64,000 nucleotides of DNA, from positions 62,001 through 126,000 of the forward strand of contig NZ_JAEF01000015.1 of the NCBI RefSeq assembly GCF_000518765.1, given 5' to 3'. This DNA comes from Ruminococcus flavefaciens ATCC 19208 (GTDB lineage Bacteria > Bacillota > Clostridia > Oscillospirales > Ruminococcaceae). Shown one piece after another: positions 58,254-64,000 of the stretch (position 1 is the first letter of the stretch; the number at the start of each line of letters is the position of its first letter). The notes beneath the pieces were generated by a model that had not been told where the DNA came from, did no database searches, and worked only from the letters and a program-made list of their open reading frames with translations. Position numbers and translations under genes: made by a program.

Positions 58254-58658
58254 TCAGATATAATTTTTTATACCAAATTTAAAATAAATAATTAACACAA
58301 CAAATGCTCTCTCACCGCAAATTATCAGATTAGCAATAACTTTCTGTATTGTTTCCTTCGGACAGTAAAACATTTCAGGATTATCAGGATCAATGTAAAG
58401 TCCTGTCTTATCGCCCACATTAAATCCAAGAAATTCAGAATAAAAACTGCTCGCTCTTCTATGATCCACTCCATCAAATTCATATTTGAAAACAGGATAA
58501 TATGAAACTCTTCCTCTTCTGTTGTATCTTGTTTCGAAATCTACAACAGTGGCATCAGCATACTCTGTACACTTTTTCTTTGATTTTATCACATTTATTA
58601 TTATCCTAACGCCCGGCACTAAAAAAATCAAAAGAACAATCACAATCAATATTATCAT
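58254..58658 (-). CDS. DUF3592-like small membrane protein, paralogue C
   Basis: 134 residues. An N-terminal membrane helix, SKKKCTEYADATVVDFETRY, YYPVFKYEFDGVDHRR, GLYIDPDNPEMFYCPKETIQ, and a C-terminal helix. It is closest to paralogue B. ATG 58658 is preferred over TTG 58676, which overlaps the acetyltransferase gene; the SD is weak, so coupling is likely. Function unknown. Confidence 0.75.
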   Translation of the reverse strand: MIILIVIVLLIFLVPGVRIIINVIKSKKKCTEYADATVVDFETRYNRRGRVSYYPVFKYEFDGVDHRRASSFYSEFLGFNVGDKTGLYIDPDNPEMFYCPKETIQKVIANLIICGERAFVVLIIYFKFGIKNYI

Positions 58659-58665
58659 TTTACTT

Positions 58666-59124
58666 TCAAAAAACAAGCTTCATTGGTGTGAATGATGATA
58701 CTGTCTCTTCAAATCCTAATTTTTTATACAGCGGATAGCCGTCCACGGAAGCTTTGAGCTCGATATAGTCAAGCTCCATTACCTTCGCATCAGCTATAAG
58801 CAGCTTCATAAGCTCTGTAGCTATTCCCTGTCTGCGATAGTCCGACTCGACAAAAACATTGAGCACCGTTCCGACTCTTCCTTTAGGGAAACTTGGATTA
58901 GGCGGCAGCTCTCCTACTGTAAGAAAAGCCGAGCCCACAAGCTTTCCGCCGTCCTCTGCAAGATATGCAAAGAAATCGCAGTTTAGATGATCGGCATAAT
59001 ACCGCGGAAGCCTTGCCTTTATTTTAGCAGCCTCTGCATCTGTCATTTCGGGAAAGTCCTCGCGGAGATATTTTATACGTATATCCGCCAGTCCCGAAGC
59101 ATTCTGTGCTCTGAATATATTCAT
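58666..59124 (-). CDS. GNAT family N-acetyltransferase
   Basis: 152 residues. VGTVLNVFVESDYRRQGIAT holds the acetyl-CoA motif R-R-Q-G-I-A, followed by ELMKLLIADAKVMELDYIEL and YPLYKKLGFEE. The substrate is unknown. SD AAAGGAGA precedes ATG 59124. It lies between paralogues C and D of the DUF3592-like family, on the same strand. Confidence 0.9.
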   Translation of the reverse strand: MNIFRAQNASGLADIRIKYLREDFPEMTDAEAAKIKARLPRYYADHLNCDFFAYLAEDGGKLVGSAFLTVGELPPNPSFPKGRVGTVLNVFVESDYRRQGIATELMKLLIADAKVMELDYIELKASVDGYPLYKKLGFEETVSSFTPMKLVF

Positions 59125-59135
59125 TTATATCTCCT

Positions 59136-59759
59136 TTAATAATCACTTTTTTTATACAGTTTAATTCCTAACCCAATAATACCGGTCAGGAATATTCCGA
59201 CAGCAGCTATTATAATTATTATACCGATAATAAGACCTGTATTTCCATTATCTTTTCTGGAATCATAATAAGGTATATATACCTGAGCAGGATCATCAGG
59301 GTTTATATAGATTTGCTCTGAATCACCGATCTCATAAATCTGCCTATGCTTGTAATAATGTGATTGGTAGGTATATTCACGTCCATTATATGTGTATGTA
59401 AATTCAGGAGCATAGCCTGTCCATTTTGTAATATTGTCATCACTGTCCCTTTCAGTGAACTCCTTGCTGTTTATGTTTGTCACGATTCCTTCAACCAGTT
59501 CAGAGCACTGTCTATGATCCTTTTCCAATGATTTTTTACCGTTCAGATTTGATCTTATAAAGATCACTCCTACCGCCACAAAGAACAAGGTTATAATTCC
59601 GCAAAAAATGACCGCGCAGGACATAACGCCGCGTTTCTGTCCTCTTGTCAGATATTTCACCTTTTCTTCATCAGGAAGAGAATCAAATTCAGGATCTTTG
59701 TAACTTATTCTGTGATCATTATTGTAGTTTTCATAATTGTTATTGTCATGATTTTTCAT
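59136..59759 (-). CDS. DUF3592-like membrane protein, paralogue D
   Basis: 207 residues. An Asn-rich soluble N-terminus (KNHDNNNYENYNND) is followed by a membrane helix (about 57-79). The DUF3592-like domain has CSELVEGIVTNINSKEF, FTYTYNGREYTYQS and IYINPDDPAQVYIPYY; a second helix lies near 180-200. ATG 59759 was chosen for SD GGGGAAG; longer starts overlap the speB end. It is the largest and most divergent paralogue. Confidence 0.78.
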   Translation of the reverse strand: MKNHDNNNYENYNNDHRISYKDPEFDSLPDEEKVKYLTRGQKRGVMSCAVIFCGIITLFFVAVGVIFIRSNLNGKKSLEKDHRQCSELVEGIVTNINSKEFTERDSDDNITKWTGYAPEFTYTYNGREYTYQSHYYKHRQIYEIGDSEQIYINPDDPAQVYIPYYDSRKDNGNTGLIIGIIIIIAAVGIFLTGIIGLGIKLYKKSDY

Positions 59760-59850
59760 TTTTCTTCCCCGATTTTCCATATCATTTATATGAATGTGAC
59801 TTCGTTTCATCCGTGAAGCCGTCATTCGTACAGATATTCTCTTATGATGC

Positions 59851-60702
59851 TTATGAAAGTGCAAGCAGCATTTCTCTTATGATCTTGCAGGCAACTGCTG
59901 TGGAAACTCCGCTCTGATCGTAAACAGGGCTGAGCTCGTTCACATCACAGCCAACTATATTGAGCTTGCTGCACACCAGTGTTACAGCCTTTCTAAGCTC
60001 GTCAAATGTAACTCCCCCTGCCTCGGGAGTTCCTGTACCCGGGAATATTGACGGGTCAAGCACATCGAGATCAAGTGTAAAATAAACATTCTTGCCCCTG
60101 AGCTTTTCAACCACTTCTTCAAGTCCGTCGAAGCTGAATTTGTGCATTTCCGTATGCTTGTCCGCAAAGCGGAATTCCTCACGATCACCGCTGCGGATAC
60201 CGAACTGGAAGATATGCCCGTCACCCACAAGCTCATGGCAGCGTCTGAGTACACAGGCGTGTGAGAGCTTCTGACCGAGATAGTCATCGCGGAGATCTGC
60301 ATGAGCATCAAAATGAACGATATAAAGATCGCTGTATTTGTTCTTGACTGCCCTTACAGTACCGAGAGTCACAAGATGCTCGCCGCCTATCATAAAGGGC
60401 AGCTTATCATCTGCAATTATCACATCTGCACGGTCAGATATATCATCTACAGCGCGTTCCGTACTTCCGAACGGGAGTTCAAGATCGCCGCTGTCAAAAT
60501 AGCTGTAGTCTGTCATATCCTTATTCTGATAAGGACTGTATGTCTCGATACCGAAGCTTTCGTTCCTTATTGCCGAAGGAGCAAAACGTGTACCGGGCCT
60601 GAAACTTGTAGTGCCGTCAAAGCCTGCTCCGAAAAGTACTATCTTAGCCTCATCGTATTCGACATCGCAGGCAATAAAAGTCTGTATATTCTTATTCAAC
60701 AT
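59851..60702 (-). CDS. speB: Agmatinase
   Basis: A 283-residue Mn-dependent ureohydrolase that turns agmatine into putrescine and urea. Metal ligands lie in MIGGEHLVTLG, VHFDAHADLRDDYLG and FTLDLDVLDPSIFPGTGTPE. Length is usual. It overlaps speE by 11 nt. It follows the arginine decarboxylase in the pathway, and both genes lie in this cluster. Confidence 0.94.
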   Translation of the reverse strand: MLNKNIQTFIACDVEYDEAKIVLFGAGFDGTTSFRPGTRFAPSAIRNESFGIETYSPYQNKDMTDYSYFDSGDLELPFGSTERAVDDISDRADVIIADDKLPFMIGGEHLVTLGTVRAVKNKYSDLYIVHFDAHADLRDDYLGQKLSHACVLRRCHELVGDGHIFQFGIRSGDREEFRFADKHTEMHKFSFDGLEEVVEKLRGKNVYFTLDLDVLDPSIFPGTGTPEAGGVTFDELRKAVTLVCSKLNIVGCDVNELSPVYDQSGVSTAVACKIIREMLLALS

Positions 60703-61543
60703 CTCTGAGAAGCTCCTCTACATAACACGGAAGCGCAAATGAGCCTACGTGAAGTCTTGGGTTGTAGTATCTGGTCTTCAAACCAAGCATACTCCATTTT
60801 GTGCCATTATAGTCGTTGGTGGGGTGATACTTCTTTGAAGCAAAGCCAAAGAGCCAGTGTCCCGACGGATAAGTCGGTATATGTGCCTGATAGACCTTAC
60901 TTATGGGGAAGCTCTCAACTATACGCTTGTGTGAACGCTGCATAGCAGCTGCGTCCTCATCGTAGAACGGGCTTTCATGCTGATTTACCATGATGCCGTC
61001 CTCACGGAGTGCCTTGAAGCAGCTTCCGTAGAATTCCTTTGTAAAGAGTCCTTCACCCGGTCCGAAGGGATCGGTGGAATCAACGATAATAACATCGTAT
61101 TTATCAGTGCAGCGGCGAATGAACTTAACGCCGTCCTCATAGTACACGTGGACTCTCGGATCGTCGAAACGGCAGGCTGTTGTCGGGAGATACTTCTTGC
61201 ACACCTCAACGACCAGCTCGTCTATCTCCACAAGGTCGATATTCTCAACAGAGGGATAGCGTGTCAGCTCGCGTACTACTCCGCCGTCGCCTGCGCCTAT
61301 TACAAGTATATTCTTTGGATTAGGGTGAACAGCCATAGGCACATGAGTTATCATCTCGTGATAGATGAATTCGTCCTTTTCCGTCAGCATCATGTAGCCG
61401 TCAAGAGTAAGGAAGCGTCCGAACTCCTTTGAATCGAATATATCTATGCGCTGGAACTCACTGTTGCCGCTGTAGAGCTGATGATCCACCTTTATTGAAA
61501 ACTTTACATTCGGAGTATGTCTCTCCGTAAACCATAATTCCAT
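60692..61543 (-). CDS. speE: Polyamine aminopropyltransferase (spermidine synthase)
   Basis: 283 residues. It moves an aminopropyl group from decarboxylated SAM to putrescine. YSGNSEFQRIDIFDSKEFGR, then LDGYMMLTEKDEFIYHEMI, is the N-terminal signature; VIGAGDGGVVRELTRYPSV binds dcSAM; IIVDSTDPFGPGEGLF holds the catalytic Asp. SD GGGAGGT precedes ATG 61543. It is co-transcribed with speB. Confidence 0.95.
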   Translation of the reverse strand: MELWFTERHTPNVKFSIKVDHQLYSGNSEFQRIDIFDSKEFGRFLTLDGYMMLTEKDEFIYHEMITHVPMAVHPNPKNILVIGAGDGGVVRELTRYPSVENIDLVEIDELVVEVCKKYLPTTACRFDDPRVHVYYEDGVKFIRRCTDKYDVIIVDSTDPFGPGEGLFTKEFYGSCFKALREDGIMVNQHESPFYDEDAAAMQRSHKRIVESFPISKVYQAHIPTYPSGHWLFGFASKKYHPTNDYNGTKWSMLGLKTRYYNPRLHVGSFALPCYVEELLRDVE

Positions 61544-61690
61544 ACTATACCTCCCTTAGTGATCAGCGGATAGTAATAACTGATCAGCAAGAAACGCCGT
61601 TCACAGCGTTCTTAAATGAAATGTATACTGCAAATGCAGCCGATACAATTGATATTTAAGCATATTGGCGAAAAATATCCGCCACTACTA

Positions 61691-61759
61691 TTGTAGGGGC
61701 AGACACCTACATCTGCCCGAGATAAATGATCGGGGCGATGTGGGCATCGCCCCTTACAT
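61691..61759. repeat. Palindromic TGTAGGGG element, copy 4
   Basis: Ends TTGTAGGGGC and GCCCCTTACA form imperfect inverted termini. Inside are hairpins GGGCAGA/TCTGCCC (61697-61718) and GGGGCGAT/ATCGCCCC (61732-61753). It lies between the DUF2798-like gene and speE, and no other strong signal is seen in 61544-61767. Confidence 0.78.
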
Positions 61760-61767
61760 AGCCGTTT

Positions 61768-62262
61768 TTAATTTCTGTCTGTGGGAGGACCTCCTGCGGG
61801 CGGTCCCGATACACCATTCTGCTTCATAACGAATTTAAGGAATACAGGTGTTATGATGAAAATGACGATATATGCAACTATAAGGCTGAGTATAAGTGAC
61901 TTGATGAAAGAAGGCAGGAACGGCATCTTTGAACCGTGTGCAGTTGCCTGCTTGTATGCCATGAACACCATTGAAAATGTGAGAATAGGTGTATAGATAA
62001 GATCGGATACAAGAGTTGAAAGAAGTCTTGCAGGGAGACTGCGCTCCTCAAGACCGCACTTGCGTACAAGTCCGTCCTCTACTTTTTTCATGGGTACTAA
62101 AAAGCCGATGATAAGGCTTATGATAGTGCTTATTCCGAAGCTCATAAGAAATCCCTGAACCGTGAAATGTCCCGAAGTGAGATTGCCTAAAAGTGAAAGG
62201 CAGAAGCTGAGTGTTACCGCCATAAGTATATTCATCTGTAATCCGATTTTTTTCATATTCAT
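61768..62262 (-). CDS. DUF2798-like membrane protein
   Basis: 164 residues with four membrane helices (about 8-30, 33-55, 85-110 and 122-148), a Pro-rich tail (GPPAGGPPTDRN). The pattern of two long helix pairs recalls DUF2798; the match is moderate. SD AGGAGGA lies 7 nt before ATG 62262. It is inserted between speA and speE on the same strand, but no polyamine role can be shown. Confidence 0.75.
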   Translation of the reverse strand: MNMKKIGLQMNILMAVTLSFCLSLLGNLTSGHFTVQGFLMSFGISTIISLIIGFLVPMKKVEDGLVRKCGLEERSLPARLLSTLVSDLIYTPILTFSMVFMAYKQATAHGSKMPFLPSFIKSLILSLIVAYIVIFIITPVFLKFVMKQNGVSGPPAGGPPTDRN

Positions 62263-62323
62263 AAATTGATCCTCCTGAAAAAATTAATACCCCGTTTTGT
62301 ATACATTGTTTTTCTGAAATCCC

Positions 62324-63775
62324 TTATTTGTCTATAACATTAAGTCTTTCTATATTAAGATCTTCCGTACCTGTCATCTGACAGCCTTTTTCTTTTGCAT
62401 ATTTTATATATTCGATTATCTCGGGAGTGATAAGCTCACCCGGAGCAAGTATCGGTATTCCCGGAGGATAACACATTACGAATTCACTGCAAACCTCTCC
62501 TGCTGTTTCGTCAAGGGGAAGTGAGCGTTTGCTTGAGTAGAATGCCTTTCTCGGAGTTTCCGCAACCACAGGACTGATATACTCCTGTGTCAGCATATTG
62601 GCTTCACTTTTTCCGAAGCGGCGTTTTATCTCGGCAAGCGCACTTATAAGGCGTTCGATATCGCGCTTTCTGTCGCCTACAGAGATATAGGCAAGCACAT
62701 TTCCGATATCGCCGAATTCTATCTGTATATCGTACTCGTCGCGGAGAAGGTCGTAGACCTCGATACCTGCAAGTCCGATAGGCAGAGTGTAAATACTCAG
62801 CTTTGACACATCGAAATCGTATATGCTGTCGCCGTTTATGAGCTCACGTGAATAAGCGTAATATCCGCCTATCTCGTTTATCTCGGAGCGGGCGTATTCA
62901 GCCATTTCCACAGTCTGTGCGAATATCTCCCTGCCGCCGAGAGCAAGTCTTTTTCTGGAAATATCCAGACTTGAAAGCAGCAGATAAGAAGCACTTGTAG
63001 TCTGTGTAAGGTTTATTACCTGACGCATATAGTCTGAATTTATATTCTTACCCATGAGCAGGAAAGAGCTCTGTGTAAGGCTTCCGCCCGATTTATGCAT
63101 ACTTACCGAAGCACAGTCAGCTCCCACAGCCATAGCAGTTACGGGAAAGTTCTCACCAAAGTAGAAATGCGTACCGTGAGCCTCGTCCACAAGTACAAGC
63201 ATACCGTGAGCATGAGCAAGCTCGGTTATCTTTTTCAGATCCGAGCATATACCGTAGTATGTGGGATTGTTGACCATTATAGCCTTTGCATCGGGATTCT
63301 CGAGAATAGCCTGCTCCACCTGAGCCACCGACATACCGAGAGCGATGCCCAGCTTGTGGTTTACGTCGGGATTTACATAAACGGGAACAGCTCCCGTAAG
63401 GATTATTGCGTTTATGGCACTTCTGTGGACATTTCGGGGCATGATTATCTTGTCGCCCTCCTTGCAGGCATACATTATCATGCTCTGTACCGCAGAGGTA
63501 GTTCCGCCCACCATAAAGAAGGCATTTGCCGCACCGAAGGCTTCTGCCGCCAGCATTTCCGCGTCCTTGATGACGGAAACAGGGTGACAGAGGTTATCCA
63601 GAGGCTTCATGGAGTTGACATCAACGTTCATGCAGTCCTCCCCGAGAAACTCGGTAAGCTCCATATTTCCCCTGCCGCGCTTATGTCCCGGCACATCGAA
63701 GGGAACGACTCTCATTCTTCTGAATTTTCTCAGAGCCTCATATATCGGAGCATTTACTTGGGAAAGCTCAGCCAT
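62324..63775 (-). CDS. speA: Orn/Lys/Arg decarboxylase (probable arginine decarboxylase)
   Basis: A 483-residue fold-type I PLP enzyme of the short Gram-positive group. MRVVPFDVPGHKRGRG is at the N-terminus, LVDEAHGTHFYFG binds PLP, and the Schiff-base lysine is in SVSMHKSGGSLTQSSF. The C-terminus has CSEFVMCYPPGIPILAPGE. Substrate choice among arginine, lysine and ornithine is not readable directly, but speB next door (agmatinase) favours arginine. It overlaps speD by 8 nt. Confidence 0.9.
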   Translation of the reverse strand: MAELSQVNAPIYEALRKFRRMRVVPFDVPGHKRGRGNMELTEFLGEDCMNVDVNSMKPLDNLCHPVSVIKDAEMLAAEAFGAANAFFMVGGTTSAVQSMIMYACKEGDKIIMPRNVHRSAINAIILTGAVPVYVNPDVNHKLGIALGMSVAQVEQAILENPDAKAIMVNNPTYYGICSDLKKITELAHAHGMLVLVDEAHGTHFYFGENFPVTAMAVGADCASVSMHKSGGSLTQSSFLLMGKNINSDYMRQVINLTQTTSASYLLLSSLDISRKRLALGGREIFAQTVEMAEYARSEINEIGGYYAYSRELINGDSIYDFDVSKLSIYTLPIGLAGIEVYDLLRDEYDIQIEFGDIGNVLAYISVGDRKRDIERLISALAEIKRRFGKSEANMLTQEYISPVVAETPRKAFYSSKRSLPLDETAGEVCSEFVMCYPPGIPILAPGELITPEIIEYIKYAKEKGCQMTGTEDLNIERLNVIDK

Positions 63776-64000
63776 TTCCGAACACGTTCCTTCCGCTGAA
63801 AATTTCTATCATCTCCCGCTGGAGCGCATTTGTTATCTCAAGTCTGCGTCTCGGCGGAAGCTCGTTAACATCTGTATTGAACAGATAGTTCTGAAGATCG
63901 AGCTCCTTTATAAGCATCTTTGTGTGGAACATATTTGCCTGATAGACATTTATATCCACAGCATCGTATTTATCAAGCACCTTAGCGTCGATATAGTTCT
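63768..64000 (-). CDS. speD: S-adenosylmethionine decarboxylase, C-terminal part
   Basis: The gene runs off the right edge; 76 residues are visible, NYIDAKVLDKYDAVDINVYQ then ANMFHTKMLIKELDLQNYLF, ending EIFSGRNVFGNG. This is the C-terminus of the larger E. coli-type SpeD. The pyruvoyl-forming Ser lies outside the window. It supplies decarboxylated SAM for SpeE. It overlaps the speA start by 8 nt, so an operon speD-speA continues leftward. Confidence 0.88.
   Translation of the reverse strand, partial: NYIDAKVLDKYDAVDINVYQANMFHTKMLIKELDLQNYLFNTDVNELPPRRRLEITNALQREMIEIFSGRNVFGNG

Overview
The window looks like a chromosomal segment of a cellulosome-forming, gut or rumen type Ruminococcus, closest in style to R. 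flavefaciens. This is inferred from gene content, not from any database search. Four secreted plant-wall enzymes (GH5, two GH9, and a pectinesterase-pectate lyase) end in near-identical dockerins sharing the string VLIMQSLANPNKYG, joined by Thr-rich linkers. A fifth secreted protein carries a different dockerin behind a cohesin-like domain. The housekeeping genes have Firmicutes character: an ispH-rpsA fusion, a spoIIA operon, tepA next to ftsK/spoIIIE, and consensus sigma-A promoters with 17-bp spacers.

Layout. 1-4.9 kb (+): end of an M23 peptidase, an S41 protease, greA, lysS and a coiled-coil membrane protein. 4.9-13.5 kb (-): zinc-ribbon membrane proteins with hemW, lepA, a GH5 cellulase, and the spoIIAA-spoIIAB-sigF operon. 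13.7-20.1 kb (mostly +): a flavodoxin/ferredoxin protein and a flavin reductase, a class A penicillin-binding protein, an rRNA methylase and a ComF-type protein. 20.2-22.5 kb (-): the BspA/cohesin-like/dockerin protein and a glycosyltransferase. 22.9-25.4 kb (+): rpmG-secE-nusG-rplK-rplA with probable L1 mimic leaders. 25.4-33.6 kb (-): a lipase-like protein, two GH9 cellulases and a lipoprotein. 33.9-47.1 kb (+): tepA, ftsK, a hairpin-dense spacer, a YgiQ radical SAM protein, a ComEC-like hydrolase, DUF3006, an HI0933 flavoprotein, small membrane proteins, and cmk-plsC-ispH/rpsA. 47.2-50.6 kb (-): the pectinase. 51-53 kb (+): hpt and a purine permease. 53-64 kb (-): a polyamine-rich region with small DUF3592-like membrane proteins.

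How the genes work together. The dockerin enzymes would be loaded on scaffoldins encoded elsewhere to attack cellulose and pectin; the BspA/cohesin-like protein may be an adaptor. The 53-64 kb region encodes SpeD, SpeA, SpeE and SpeB (arginine to agmatine to putrescine to spermidine) and also the carboxyspermidine dehydrogenase/decarboxylase pair, so two spermidine routes sit within 11 kb. hpt and the permease form a purine-salvage pair.

Leads most worth checking: the cohesin-like/dockerin protein; the ispH-rpsA fusion that still carries a consensus promoter and Shine-Dalgarno for rpsA; two families of intergenic palindromic elements and a spacer with about ten consecutive hairpins; the DUF3592 family with a frameshifted fifth copy; and the two spermidine pathways. 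I saw no CRISPR array, prophage, insertion sequence, tRNA or rRNA.
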